This document shows, piece by piece, positions 35,768 to 47,649 of a stretch of DNA of 64,000 nt (within the stretch, counting starts at the first letter, position 1; every line of letters begins with the position of its first letter). Under the pieces are notes generated by a model. That model was not told the DNA's origin and did no database searches. It saw nothing but the letters and a program-made list of their open reading frames with translations. A program made the translations under genes and the position numbers. Source of the stretch: Doris montereyensis (lineage: Eukaryota > Mollusca > Gastropoda > Nudibranchia > Dorididae); the NCBI GenBank assembly GCA_037039925.1, contig JAXRKP010000112.1, forward strand, positions 290,136 through 354,135, written 5' to 3'.

Positions 35768-36375
35768 TTGCAAAGTGAGTGCGTGATTCTAAAAGACAAC
35801 TTTGCAAAGTGAGTGCGTGATGCCTACAGACAACTTTGCAAAGTGAGTGCGTGATGCCTACAGACAACTTTGCAAAGTGAGTGCGTGATGCCTACAGACA
35901 ACTTTGCAAAGTGAGTGCGTGATGCCTACAGACAACTTTGCAAAGTGAGTGCGTGATGCCTATAGACAACTTTGCAAAGTGAGTGCGTGATGCCTACAGA
36001 CAACTTTGCAAAGTGAGTGCGTGATGCCAACAGACAACTTTGCAAAGCGAGTACGTGATGCCAACAGACAACTTTGCAAAAAGATGCCAACAGACAACTT
36101 TGCAAAGCGAGTACGTGATGCCAACAGACAACTTTGCAAAGCTTGAGTACGTGATGCCAACAGACAACTTTGCAAAGTGAGTGTGTGATGCTAAAAGACA
36201 ACTTTGCAAAGTGAGTGTGTGATGCTAAAAGACAACTTTGCAAAGTGAGTGTGTGATGCTAAAAGACAACTTTGCAAAGTGAGTGTGTGATGCTAAAAGA
36301 CAACTTTGCAAAAGTGATGCTAAAAGACAACTTTGCAAAGTGAGTGCGTGATGCTAAAAGACAACTTTGTAAAGC
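35768..36375. repeat. Satellite, 34-bp unit, ~18 copies
   Basis: Unit: ACAACTTTGCAAAGTGAGTG followed by CGTGATGCCTACAG. Subfamilies follow each other in blocks: CGTGATGCCTACAG first, then GTACGTGATGCCAACAG, then TGTGATGCTAAAAG, as expected of local unequal exchange. Two units are truncated. Minus-strand open frames are by-products. Confidence 0.95.
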
Positions 36376-37060
36376 AACTACAGGAGCCCCTACAAACACA
36401 AGTGCTATGACTTGAAAAAGTCGCTTTTAGTTTATCTTCAAGGAGATCAAGTCTTTTAAAAAACTCAATTGCGGATGAGGGATGAGAAAAATGCCTTATA
36501 TTTATAATAAACGTTATGGATACCCTGGTGAGAACAGTGCATATTAAGCCTTTCTCTTTTTGTGTTATTTACTTTCAAAGTTTCTGTCAAATCTAACCCG
36601 AAATCGAAATTTATGTCACTGGAAACATCAAATATATCCGTATTTAATAATGCTTTATTCCTGAATCTGTTATTTATTGTGTTTGTATCGTGAGTGTACT
36701 TGTATAAAGAGTTGCCACATTCAGGTTTTTGCCCAATCATCATAGCATGCAGACAGGTGGGGCGCCAGTGACCTTTACTTTTGTCCATGACCAACCATTT
36801 GGGATGGTCAGAACTAAATGCGTGCTGTCACACAACCGTAGTGTCAGAGACATTTGAGGTTAAAAGCTTGGAGATGCAATGCTGTGAGTTTACAGCACAA
36901 CCGTCGTATTTCGCAAGAATGGTCAGCGATGGGCAGAGTTTTTTATATTTACTTTAAAAAATGGGATGATTAGAGTTAAATTATCAATGTTTTCAGGAAT
37001 ATTAAGAGCTGTCCTGCAAGCTAGAATTAATTTGCACGGTCTGAGTCTGGCAGTTGGTGG
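36376..37060. other. Unannotated intron 4 DNA
   Basis: No gene or repeat recognised; the 109-codon minus-strand frame at 36465-36794 has no domain character. Confidence 0.35.
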
Positions 37061-37064
37061 GTTT

Positions 37065-37190
37065 TATCAGTTGAAATGGTTGGCAGCTATGCTTTTGCTT
37101 TGCTTTTTCACTTCCATCCTTTATCTTGATGTTTCCCTTTTCATTCACCCTGAGATCACTGCATATGGTGATAGATTTAAATAAAACTAA
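37065..37190 (+). repeat. Dispersed ~130-bp repeat, copy 3
   Basis: ATCCTTTATCTTGATGTTTC, TTCATTCACCCTGAGATCAC, GCATATGGTGATAGATTTAA; same block order as the other copies. Confidence 0.6.
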
Positions 37191-38080
37191 TTCATGGGAA
37201 TACACATACTGGTAACAAGAAAAATGCCTCACAACATTAAAATTGAAGGGGTCATTTCAATGGTGTGCCTATGTCCACTTTCATGAAAAACAAGACGGAG
37301 AGATAATCCTAGGGAATAAAAGGAAATCATGCTTCAGAAAAATATGAAAGGGATATGATGAAAACACATCACATTTTTATTCGTTTGAAACTTAGAATTC
37401 CCAAAGCCATCTGTGCTGTAGTCCATTGTTTTTGGCATTTTTCTGTAAATGGCATAATTGTGACTTTGACACACAATTGAAATGACCCTTTCAATTGCTT
37501 ACACGTCTGCCTTCCATTGTATTCAATTAGACAGGGTCTCTCATCCCGTACTTTACACATTCTGCTAGGGGTAGTGTTAAAATACCATGGGTTGCAAGAG
37601 TCGACTTCTGCAGGCCATTTCGTCCAAAACCATTCTCAACTCCCGAGGGGGAGCATACAGTACACAAGCCTATTAGGCTTTTCGTACTAACATTCTGACA
37701 ATATCTTTCTTACCTGTAGCTGGGTACTCATTCACACCTAATTCAAGCAAGGAAAGTAGACAGTGAAGTACCTTTCTTATGAGTACAACATTGCAGAAAA
37801 AAACAACCTGTGACAGCCGTTAGGTTTGAATCAGATATCATCGCGATTACAAGCTGACAACATTACGTTTCAGCTACAATGCTACCATATATATATATGC
37901 CCCTGTGCCATATCCATTAATAGTGCCATATCCATTAATAGCAGGTTGAGACATTCTGGTAGAAACATTGCTCAAATAAAAACGATCTTGAGATCATTTA
38001 GAACCTGGGCTACATGCAAACTATTGTTACTCTTCGGGACCTGTCAACAGAGCCTTTCGCGAACAAAGAACGATTAACTC

Positions 38081-38116
<36 letters not shown>

Positions 38117-38429
38117 TTATGTTTATAAATGAAAGTTTACAATACCATTATAATAAGTGTGGAAATCATCACAAAAAACGAAGCAAGTAAAAATAATGGA
38201 CAGAGCTTTCAATAAAAAAAAGATCAATTACAAACACATATTATAAAAGTACATATGTACTAGATCACCTGAACCATTGAGTTATGTAGATTAAGTATTA
38301 TGCGTATGAGCAAAGTCAATAGAACTAATTGCACCTTATAGTATGATAAAAGATATACACAAGTATATAATAATTTGTGGGTATATCTGGGTGAAGGAAA
38401 TTACAATTGGCAGATAACACAGCTAGAGA
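37191..38429. other. Unannotated intron 4 DNA
   Basis: No gene. Contains a 21-bp exact tandem duplication (GTGCCATATCCATTAATAG) at about 37905-37942 and a TA microsatellite at about 38084-38112. Confidence 0.45.
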
Positions 38430-38439
38430 TAGAAAGTAT

Positions 38440-38640
38440 AGATAAATAGACATACAAGGACAAAGAGAAAGAATGAGAGAGAGACACACACAGACAGACA
38501 GAGAGAAACAGACAGACAGACAAACAGCAAAGAAAAAGAGGCACAGAGAGAGAGAAACACAACGTCAGATTTAGCTTTGTTAGGATTCAAAAGTCGATCC
38601 CAAGTCCGGCAATCTAACCGCTCGGCCACCTATGCCACGA
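38440..38640 (-). mobile_element. GACA-rich tract and SINE tRNA-head fragment
   Basis: GACAGACAGA and GAGAGA repeats (38460-38560), followed by a minus-strand tRNA-like piece (TAGGATTCAAAAGTCGATCC, CAATCTAACCGCTCGGCCAC) matching the family C head at 46300-46360. Confidence 0.55.
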
Positions 38641-38746
38641 TGAGGTACACAAAAACCTCTCTGAGTAAGATGAGGTCTTAATCAGCTAAAATGGAAATGA
38701 GCAGGTTATGTCATTTTTTTCGCTATCCATCTTGCTTTCATTCCAG

Positions 38747-38866
38747 TTGAAAGAGAGGAGGGCTCCTTAAGTAACACAGCAGTCAGAGCGATTTTTGAGG
38801 AGTTTGGCACAGAATACTCCTTGAAGCAAATCGAGAAAGCCATGGAAGATCTTCATATCCTCAATG
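38747..38866 (+). CDS. IAP-like gene, exon E: UBA-like helices
   Basis: Acceptor TTTCATTCCAG, donor AATG|GTAGGT. Only one frame is open through the exon: it enters in phase 1 and reads EREEGSLSNTAVRAIF then EEFGTEYSLKQIEKAMEDLH. The amphipathic helices and the position downstream of tandem BIRs fit the UBA domain of IAP proteins, which binds ubiquitin. The incoming phase does not match exon C (phase 0) or exon D (phase 0 or 2), so one linker exon or an alternative splice site is missing from this model. The exit phase 1 matches exon F. Assignment to the IAP gene rests on strand, order and domain logic. Confidence 0.65.
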
Positions 38867-38975
38867 GTAGGTTTTATTCACAGTGTTTTCACACTAGGTG
38901 TTGTGGGAAACGTGTAAAGAGAAACAGTGAGGCGTAGGGATATGAAATAAATAGTGAAGCCCTGTAGGAACAAAT

Positions 38976-41900
38976 CTTTCTTTCTTTCTTTACCACCTCC
39001 CATTCTAACTTCCGGTGTATGGGTTTAGATGCCTTAAATGATCTTTCTCCAGGCTGCCCTGTCCTGACATTTTCTGTTTCCCTCCGTGAAAGTTAAATTT
39101 CTTTGCGTTAATACCTCTTTTATATCTTCTTCCCACTTTCTCTGAGGTCTGCCTTTTTGGTCTTTTACCTTGAGTTTTAGCACTGTATACTGATTTAGCT
39201 ATTCTATTGTCATTCATTCTGTTAACATGCTCAAACCATCTCAGTTGATGCATTTCTATCTTAGTTTTTATGTGTCTCTGATTTTGTCTTTTTTAGTTTT
39301 CCTTACTACTCTTCTTATATATTTTTGGCTGCCTGTACCCTACTGTATTTCCTTCTGTCTAAGGTTCAGGTTTCACTGCCGAGGAGAGTAGGACAATAAG
39401 CTGTGTTGTATGCTGCCATTTTGATTTTTGTTGACAATTCTTGTTTATCTACAACTGCCTTTCCTAGATGGTTATATATTGCACTTGCCTTTTTGATTCT
39501 CTGGCTGATTTCTTCTCTTAGTTTTCCCTCTGTTAATCATTGCTCCTAGGTAATTGTAGCTTTGAACTTGTTCTAAATTCTCCTTGCCCAATTTAAGATT
39601 TTGTGTTTTAGCTTCCCTAGTTTCTAGCATTGTTTTGGTTTCTTTGCATTTACTCTCATTCCTCTTTTATTTAATTCATTATTCATCATGTTGATATTCG
39701 ACTGGCGATCCCTTTCTGATTTTCCAAACAGAACTAAATTATCAGCAAATAAAGCATTGCTTCATTTACTGGTTTTGAGCTTCCACATACCTACATTCAT
39801 TTTCTTCATTTTTGAGGATGCCTTTGCGACTGAATCAATAAATGTGATAAACAAAAAAGGACTTAGGACACAACCCTGTCTTACTCCTATATCTACATCA
39901 AATTCTTCAGATACATCTCCATCTACTCTCACTGCACATGTTGGTTTATTGTAAAAAAAATTAATGGCATCTATGAAATTTTGCTCTACGTTGTCTTCTT
40001 TAAGGAATGCCATAGTTCGTCCCTCCTCACAGTGTCAAATGCCTTTTCTAAGTCAATAAACACAAGTGCAAGTCAATGTTTCTCTCAAGGAATTTTTCTA
40101 TTATTTGTCTAATTGTAAATATGTGGTCTTGTACACTTCTTCCTGGTCTAAATCCACTCTGGTGTTCTTCAATCTGATTCTCTACTCTTTTCCTTAGTCT
40201 CATTTCAAGAATTCTGCATACACTTTTTCCTGGTATGCTAAGTAGTGATATCCCTCTATAGTTTGAGTATTCCATAGTTGATCCTTTCTTATGTATTGGT
40301 ACTACCGTTCCCTTTTTCCAGTCGTCTGGCACCTGTTTTGACTTCCATGCTTGTTGACATATTGTATGTAGTAGTTTGTCTGCCACTCTCCTTGGTTTTT
40401 AATCATTTCTGCTCCTGGGGCCTTTCCTAATTTCACTTTTCTTATAGTTGTTTGGAGTTCTTCCATTGAGATATGTACATCTTCAGCTGTCTCATCTGGA
40501 TTACTTGTTACTCTTACTAAAATCTGTACTCCTTGTTTCATATGTTCTGAAGGGATTATGTAATTGTTGAAAATACTTTCTCCATGTTTCCATGATTTCG
40601 CTGTCTCCTTTCATTATTTCTCCTTTCGCATTCTTAATTTGTCGTATTGGGCATGCTTTGGTCTTTTTCATGCTCTTCATTGCCCACCAGAACAGCTTTT
40701 GATTTCCTTGATAGCTTTCTTGAAGTCTTTATCCAAACTCTTCCCATTGTTCCTGTTTTGCTTTCCTAACTTCCTCTTTGGCGATAGTTCTTTTATTCAC
40801 GTAATGTATCCTATCCTCTGGTCTCTTTGTTTGCAACTATTCATTCCAGGCATCCTTCTTTTCTTTGATCTTAGTCTTGACATTCTCATTCCACCATGCT
40901 GTTCTTTTCCTATCTCATTTAATTTGTTTCCTTCCACAGACTTATTCAGTACAACTGAGGAGTGTTTCTTTATACATTTGCCACTTTTCTTCTATTGTGC
41001 TATCCTTCAAATTCATCTGCCTTTCACTGATAGATTCTTTTATCCTAGATTTAGTTACTCTATTTTGAGTTTAGTAGCTTTCTTCTCTTTCCTTTTCTGC
41101 TTGTTTTCTTCAGTTAATAATCTCATTTTGGCTATCACTAAGTGATGATCACTAAATATTTCTGCTCCTCTGTTTACTCTTGCATCCAATGTACTGTAAA
41201 AAAGGGAGGTGCTAACTATCATGTAGTCTATCATTGACTTTTCACACCTGTCTTCATTTACTCTTGTATATTTGTGGATATCTTTATGAGGAAAAAAAAT
41301 GTGTTAGCTATTTTCATGTTATTCTTTAGGTAAAAATCTATTAGTCTTTCTCCATTTGGAGAAGTTGTTGTCTCTCCTTCTTTACTTATTACTCCTCCTG
41401 ATGTTTCTACATTGTTACCTACTCTAGTGTTTAAATCTCCTAAAACCATTAGTTGCTGTTTGGGTTTGAGATTCTCTGCAGCTACAGAAAATCATTTTCG
41501 AAGATATATTTTTCTTGTTTGGTGGCATCTTTGTTTGGTCCATAAGCTATTATTAATTTAATTTCTCTTCCTTTTGGTTTAATATTTACCTCTAATAGCC
41601 ATGGGCTTATAAATTTCCAACTTTCTAGTATGTTTTCTTGCCTTTTATACAGTAGAAGACCTACTCCTGCTCTAGCTATATCTTTGACATTTACTCCTGA
41701 GAAGATCAAAGTATGATTAGGTCCTACATTTTCTATTCCTTGTCCTTTTTTCTTTGTATCTGTAATAGCCAAAATGTCTACTTTGAATTTTTTCCATTTC
41801 TTCAGCTAATTCTAACTCTTTTCCATTTATTGTCCTATTATTCCATGTTTCAAAAATCACAGTCCGTGTTCTTTTCCAGAGTCATCTTCGAAAGTTCAAG

Positions 41901-42232
41901 CCGGATATATCATTATTATTATGTATTACTTTGAATCGATTTGGTTTTGGATAAGCAGGGATTGGCCCACTGTACCCTAGGTAGATGATGGTGGGGCTGC
42001 CACCTTGAAGCCCCCTACTGGGCCTTGTTATTTTCTGTCATGGTTAACTCCCTTAGCCTTTGGTTGCTCAAACCAGCCTGCAAGGCAGCAGGTTGTTTTT
42101 TTCTGTCAGGGTTAACTCCTTAGCCTTTGGTCAATCAAGACCCGCCTGCAAGGAAGGCGGCAGGAGACTATTGGAGGGACGGATCGCCTAATCCCCGTAC
42201 AGGTGCTTACCTGTCCACTGCCCGGGTAGGAA
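38976..42232 (-). mobile_element. RTE-like LINE copy D (near full length)
   Basis: The 3' tail is at 38976 (CTTT repeats, plus strand) and the 5' leader ends at 42232 with two monomers (GGTTAACTCCCTTAGCCTTT). The reading frame is broken but ordered: endonuclease (LVVLGDLNTRVGNN-like at 41440, INPWLLEVNIKPKG region at 41580), SDHHLV near 41145, reverse transcriptase SNYRGISLLSIPGK and SGFRPGRSVQDHIF near 40150-40270, DIGVRQGCVLSPF near 39900, and the C-terminal GRRYKRG region near 39130. It lies between IAP exons E and F. Confidence 0.8.
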
Positions 42233-42279
42233 CAAATATGAGACAAATACAAAGGAATAGACAGAAAAAAAAATATGTT

Positions 42280-42721
42280 GAGCATTAGACAGAGTCGAAC
42301 TCAAGACCTCTGATCAGCACTACCAACCATGCTAATTTTAGTTTGTAGAATTCTCTTCGTAATATAGTAGAGCAGTGGAATCAGCTTAATTGGCACCATT
42401 CCACAGAAATGTAAAGACCTCTTTCAAAAATACGGAAGAAAACCCAACTGCAAGGCCTGAAGCGGTTATGGCGAATGAAATGGCGAACCCAAATGTAAAT
42501 AATGATTTTTTTTTAAACAAAACAAATTTGTCCCCTTGTTACTATCAGAGGGGGTGAGGGGTGGGGGTGGGGGGGGGGGGGGGGCTGACACGTTTGTGGT
42601 TAATTGCTTTCTTTCATTTTTTAATTTGTTAGAACTGAAAAACAAACATATAATATTTGTGTCGACTCGTTGTCTTTCATGTTTGAAAATCATTTCACCC
42701 CTGAAAAAACTGTTTCATCAG
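42280..42721. other. End of IAP intron 5
   Basis: A SINE scrap (AGTCGAACTCAAGACCTCTG near 42293) and a G-rich run at 42550-42585. An alternative acceptor TTTGTTAG at 42625-42632 would extend exon F to 42633; in phase with a weaker exon E donor (GTAG|GTTTTA) it stays open, adding about 30 residues. Confidence 0.4.
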
Positions 42722-42795
42722 AACAGTTGTTGAATCAGATTTGGCAGAAAAAAGAAGCAGAGAATGGATCTTGTGAGGACGATATGACGTTTTAA
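42722..42795 (+). CDS. IAP-like gene, exon F: end of UBA-like domain and stop
   Basis: Acceptor TGTTTCATCAG. Joined to exon E in phase 1 (G+AA gives Glu) it encodes EQLLNQIWQKKEAENG then SCEDDMTF and TAA at 42793-42795. The pattern (S)xEQLLxxIWxKKE matches the last helix of IAP-type UBA domains. A possible donor (GATCTT|GTGAGG) lies before the stop, so splicing onward to a RING exon is conceivable, but none was seen downstream. IAPs with BIR-BIR-UBA normally end in a RING E3 domain; ending here would leave a protein without ubiquitin ligase activity. Confidence 0.6.
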
Positions 42796-43073
42796 GAAAA
42801 TTACATGTGTCAGCCATATAGCACATATAATGTATTTGTCTTCTAATATCACATAAAGATAGCTGTGAAGTCAACCCAATCAAGTGTATTATGCTAACAC
42901 CAAGAGAGAAATTGATATGTTTGTTATGTTGAATTGATGAAAGGTAAATGTTCATGGGAAAATGCAAAGTATGAACACCCCTCCCCAAAACACCCTTTTT
43001 AACCAAAGAAAAAGAAGAAAAACAACAAATCAAAGCACCTCAATAACAAGAAAAACAAAAAAACCATCCTGTC

Positions 43074-43079
43074 AATAAA
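43074..43079 (+). promoter_or_regulatory. Candidate poly(A) signal AATAAA
   Basis: AATAAA about 280 bases after the exon F stop, followed by an A-rich stretch. No transcript evidence; such hexamers are common by chance in AT-rich DNA. Confidence 0.3.
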
Positions 43080-43107
43080 CCCTGCCTCAACACAAAAAAA
43101 CAACAAC

Positions 43108-43375
43108 ACGCTCTCTCACTCTCTCACTCTCCCTTCTCCTTCTCTGTTCTCTGTCGATGTCTGTCTTATTGTTGTCTGTCTGTCTGTCTGTCTGTCTGTC
43201 TTCTGTCTCTCTCTCTCTCTCTCTCTACCTCTCTCTCTCTAAAGGAATCTAATATAATAGTATATGAATACTCTTTTTTCTCTTTTCTAATCTGCACATA
43301 TTTCCAGTATCTCTCTCTCGAGCAGTCTCTGTCTTTGTCTCTCTCTCTCTGTCTTTGTCTCTCTGTTTCTCTTTC
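43108..43375. repeat. CT/GTCT microsatellite region
   Basis: Interrupted CTCT and TGTC tetranucleotide repeats on both sides of a short non-repeat gap. Confidence 0.9.
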
Positions 43376-43439
43376 CAGGTTTCATTTTCACTCATATGCA
43401 ATAATTGTCCAACAGCTTTGGATTATATAAATCCATATG

Positions 43440-43560
43440 TAGAGGTGGTGGGTGATGCTGGCAGGTCCTACCTCTTTCCTTTTGCTGTGTTCTTTTAATC
43501 CACCCTGAGATTGCAGCATATGGTGGACAGGCTTAAATGTCAATGAAACCAACTGTTAAA
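43440..43560 (+). repeat. Dispersed ~130-bp repeat, copy 4
   Basis: GGTGGTGGGTGATGCTGGCA, GGTCCTACCTCTTTCC, CACCCTGAGATTGCAGCATA, TGGTGGACAGGCTTAAATG; one of the clearest copies. Confidence 0.65.
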
Positions 43561-43884
43561 GCCACGCCCATCTCGGACACTATTTCTCCCTTTATCACAC
43601 TTGATGGATAGATGTATTTCCTTTTTGTACAAATGCTAGGCATTAGTCGCATACCCAGGGTTGAGTGAAGGGTAATCAGGAGTAGAGACCTGAAACCTGA
43701 AAACAATCAAATAAAGTTTTAAAGAAAGTCAACAAAACAATGTATTTTATGAGGAAGCTTTATAAGTTTCAAATTGATAACACTCTAATAAGACTTTTCC
43801 ATCAAGCTTGCATAAAGAGTATTATTACTTTTAGTATAACTGCATGAGGAGGTAATACAAGAGATAGAGAAAGAAGAAATTTAA

Positions 43885-44490
43885 TAGGACACTAAAACAC
43901 ATAGGGAAACTCATAAATGATATAGAGCCGAAGAACTTTTGAAGATCTGTATGAGATTCAATGCAAGTTCAAACTCAGGAGTATACTTAAAGACAACTAC
44001 CACCCTCTTTTCTCCATACCCAAAACAAGTAGTAGAAGGCGACTTATACATTTAAAATCCCGCACTGAGAGATATTTTAGATCTTTTCTTCCAAGCGCCA
44101 TACGAAAGTTTGACCATATCTTACTTTGAAAGCACAATGACGTTTTCCTCACAATGTTTAAGAAATGTAAATTGATGGATGGTGAATGAATGATTTATGA
44201 TAAGTTAATGAATGTGTATGAACTAAACTGATTTGTCTATAATTATTCATCTTTTTTTTTTTTTTTAAATTTTTATGTATATTGTTTCACCGCACTATTT
44301 ATTAACCCACCTTTGAATTTTTGTATACTTCTCCTAAAACCTAAACATTTAATGATTAACTAAGTTAAATTTGTTTTTAATTTAAATGCACTGATGTGTG
44401 TTGTTTTTTTTTTGCAAAGGAAAATTGTGATAACACAAGAATAATTTCCTTTTTTAAACGATCAATAAAGATGATTGATTGATTTCTTTA
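43885..44490 (+). pseudogene. LINE C-terminal relic with 3' end
   Basis: Translation near 43915-44130 gives NDIEPKN, LRSILKDNYHPL, RRRLIHLKSRTERYFRSFLP and IRKFD, the usual C-terminal pattern of a non-LTR reverse transcriptase ORF (LRxILxDxxHPLH...RTxRYxxSFLPxAIRxxN). A 3' untranslated region follows, ending at ATCAATAAAGATGATTGATT near 44485. The same 3' end is at 15285. Disrupted and truncated. Confidence 0.6.
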
Positions 44491-44699
44491 GACACACTGC
44501 ATTGTGTGGGAGTTGATCATTGCTGTCCACTCCATTTCTACTTTCGCCGAGCCTGAATAGACAGCTGCTCCTGTTGATGTATCATGTATGAAACAATATT
44601 TTCTTGTAATAGGAAGAGAATTACAGATAGAATAGAAGTTTGATTACCTGGTTTGAGGTAAAGATGAGATGATTAGCATAGAACAGCGCTTGCAGCACT

Positions 44700-44885
44700 C
44701 TAAAGGGACTTGGTAGTCCAGAGCGTAAGGTGTTGGCCTCTCAACCCAAAGGTCGCGGCCCCTGCAGATTGAAAAGTTTTCTGAAGTTATTTTCGGTTCA
44801 GGTAGGTGGTTCCCCATCGGAGACAAACGATAAACAGGAAGTCCCGTGCGCAGATCGTAACAATCTAAGCATTTTGAAGATTGTT
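44700..44885 (+). mobile_element. tRNA-derived SINE (family B), second copy
   Basis: Head AAGGGACTTGGTAGTCCAGA and TCTCAACCCAAAGGTCG, body CAGGTAGGTGGTTCCCCATC and GTGCGCAGATCGTAACAATC; parallel to 34470 and 55408. Confidence 0.65.
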
Positions 44886-44944
44886 GTCCTTAGTTTAAAT
44901 AGTGATAGTACTGATACTAGTAATATCCCCACTACTGACAGAAT

Positions 44945-45240
44945 TTCACTGATTAACAGTCAAAAAAAGAATAAGATTCAAAGATGTAACTTTAGTTTAT
45001 AAATGTCTTGATAGAACAGCACCTAGCTATCTTCAAAGTCTTTTAAATGTCTACAAACCTCGTCGGACATTAAAATCTTCTGCCGATACTTCTACTCTAG
45101 TACTCCCAAAAGTAAAAACTAGTGCTGGTACACGATCTTTGCAATTATGGCCCATTTGTATGGAATGCCCTCCCAGAGTCTTAGAGAGTCATTCAGGAGG
45201 AGGGAGAAAGAAGGTGTATCTTTCTTTGCATTAGTATGAC
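44945..45240 (+). pseudogene. CR1/L2-like LINE C-terminal relic
   Basis: The frame reads LVYKCLDRTAPSYLQSLLNV, RRTLKSSADTSTLVLPKV and KTSAGTRSLQLW, after which a shift breaks it. This is the standard C-terminal domain of CR1/L2-like LINE reverse transcriptases (AP.YL..L...Y.P.R.LRSS....L..P...T...G.R.F....P..WN.LP). Truncated at both ends. Confidence 0.7.
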
Positions 45241-45379
45241 TAGAACGATACCAAAAATAGTACCTCATTGTAGGACAGATGCATTTGGCTCCCTTTTAGT
45301 ATAATATGTATAAAGTTAAAATCGGTTGCTCAATATCTCTCTGTTGTCTCTCTGGTTTCTCTCTACATGTATCTATCCC

Positions 45380-45835
<456 letters not shown>

Positions 45836-46074
45836 TCACACTTCCCCGTCCCATACATTTCCTCTATTCCCTGAATTATAAAGTTACCATATATGTATAA
45901 ATACATCCTTTTTCCCACCTAAAAGTAACATTGACATAGGATATAGGATATGATTTAAGTTTCCAAATCTCTATTGCCCCAAGGAAAAAAAGAAAGAAGA
46001 AGGTTGGACTATAGTCAGATTTGGATGTGTGCCATCATACTTCAACTTGACTACTCGGGATACATATATAAAGT

Positions 46075-46365
46075 TCTTTCAACGCCATTACGGTCCAGGA
46101 AGCCAGAGCCTATCCCAGTTTCAATAGTGGGGGGAGCGGAACAGGTGATAACACAACAATTTCCTCCTTGACAGGACGCTAGTCTGACGCGGGTTCTTCT
46201 TACTCCCAAGCTAGTGCTTGTACCCATTTTGCACCTGGGTAGAGTGGGTGGGAAAATGCGTGTTTGGTGTCTTTCCCAGGAACACAACATCATCCTTGCT
46301 AGGATTCAAATTGGGACCTCATGATCCCCAGTCCAGTAGCCTAACCGCTCGGCTATGGACACCGC
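46075..46365 (-). mobile_element. tRNA-derived SINE (family C), minus strand, best copy
   Basis: Close to full match with 9005-9295: GGGAGCGGAACAGGTGAT, TACTCCCAAGCTAGTGCTTG, TTTGCACCTGGGTAGAGTGG, then the tRNA-like head ACCTCATGATCCCCAGTCC and CCTAACCGCTCGGC at the right end. A CA/TA microsatellite follows at 46369-46405. Confidence 0.75.
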
Positions 46366-46370
46366 TCTAG

Positions 46371-46405
<35 letters not shown>

Positions 46406-46409
46406 AAAC

Positions 46410-47080
46410 AATATTTATGGCAGTAACAACACACAATATAGAACTGTGTTGTGATTAAAACTATGTGGCCCAATAAAATTCCCATTGAATTGATATTTTG
46501 GACTGGTATATAAAACAAATGCATTGTGATGGATGGGTAGCTTCACCTTTGCTACTTAGCTCTTCTCTTCTCATGTAAGCAAGTAGGAATAAACACCCCC
46601 CACCTCCCACCTCCCGCCCACCCCACCCCATCAAAGCCCTATCTCACTAAAAAAAAATTATCCAGAGTAATGAATTGTTCAATAAGTCTGAGATACAAAC
46701 AAGATTGTAGTAGGGGTATTTCTAGATACCCGGTAGGCCTTTTTCGGTATGAATGCAATTTTACCAGGATGGCGGCTGGAGTGTGCTGATGAATTGAATG
46801 AACGTGATATATGAATTCCATGAATTCAGAGTCTCACACTTTCATATCTTTGTACATAGAATTTAAGTGTGTATATATATAAGGTAATAACCTAAGCCAC
46901 CTTACTATACGGCAGTGACTCGGTTTGGTCATGTGGTGGCTGAGGTAATAACACATACAGGTTCTACAATATTGTTTATAGTTTATGGATATTTATGGAT
47001 GCACCGACTGTTTTGATGGATTTTGAATTAATATGTCTCTTCGAAACAAAGCTTAAGGCTAAAGCTACACTAATGGTGTG
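46410..47080. other. Unannotated DNA
   Basis: No recognised gene or repeat; C-rich patch at 46590-46630. Confidence 0.35.
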
Positions 47081-47084
47081 CGGT

Positions 47085-47205
47085 TGTTGGGCGCTGGTAG
47101 AAGATCCTACTTCTTTCCTTTAAACCTTTTTAGGCCTACACATCCTTTCATCTTGCTGTCCCCTTTTAATTCCTTCTGGGGTCATTGGTTATGGTGAACG
47201 AGTTA
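47085..47205 (+). repeat. Dispersed ~130-bp repeat, copy 5
   Basis: TTGGGCGCTGGTAGAAGATC, CATCTTGCTGTCCCCTTTTA, TTGGTTATGGTGAACGAGTT. Confidence 0.6.
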
Positions 47206-47460
47206 ATAATAATACTACTAATAATAATACATACATATATACATGTAATTCTTAATAAGGATATACATACATATACACATACTAATGAAATGCATGCATA
47301 CATACATACATAATAATGATGTGCATACATATACATACAGACAGATAGACATACTTTCATACATACATTACATACATACATACATGTACATAATTCTTAA
47401 TAATATTATATATACACACACATATACATGTAATGATAATGATATTCATATATACATATT
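47206..47460. repeat. CATA/TA microsatellite
   Basis: Interrupted ATACATAC tetranucleotides with TA and CA dinucleotides. Confidence 0.9.
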
Positions 47461-47497
47461 GTCTCCCAGGGAGCTCACTGCATAGACTTCAATTAAC

Positions 47498-47648
47498 AGG
47501 GCCGTAAGAATTGTGACGAAAACAAAAAAGCAAGATCACATCAAACCGGTCCTGCAGTCGCTTCATTGGTTACCAATGGAGAAGAGAATTGAGTTTAAAT
47601 TGGCTTGCCTTGTTTTTAAATACATTTACCATGATGATGCCCCTAAGT
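47498..47648 (+). pseudogene. CR1/L2-like LINE fragment, interrupted by LINE E
   Basis: The frame reads NRAVRIVTKTKKQDHIKPVL then QSLHWLPMEKRIEFKL and HDDAPKYL, the hallmark (RxITPVLxxLHWLPVxxRIxFKxxxLxFKxxHGxAPxYL) of CR1/L2-like and related LINE C-termini. It stops abruptly where the tail of LINE copy E starts, so copy E probably inserted into it. Confidence 0.7.
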
Positions 47649-47649
47649 A

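Noticed and set aside
35926..36243. Repeated minus-strand frames with CWHH/AKLSVGIT motifs
   Set aside because: Translations of the 34-bp satellite.
35768..36375. CRISPR-like array of short regular repeats
   Set aside because: Units are contiguous with no unique spacers, and this is a eukaryotic genome; it is a plain satellite.
36465..36794. 109-codon minus-strand open frame
   Set aside because: No domain, unremarkable composition, lies in a long intron; consistent with chance in AT-rich DNA.
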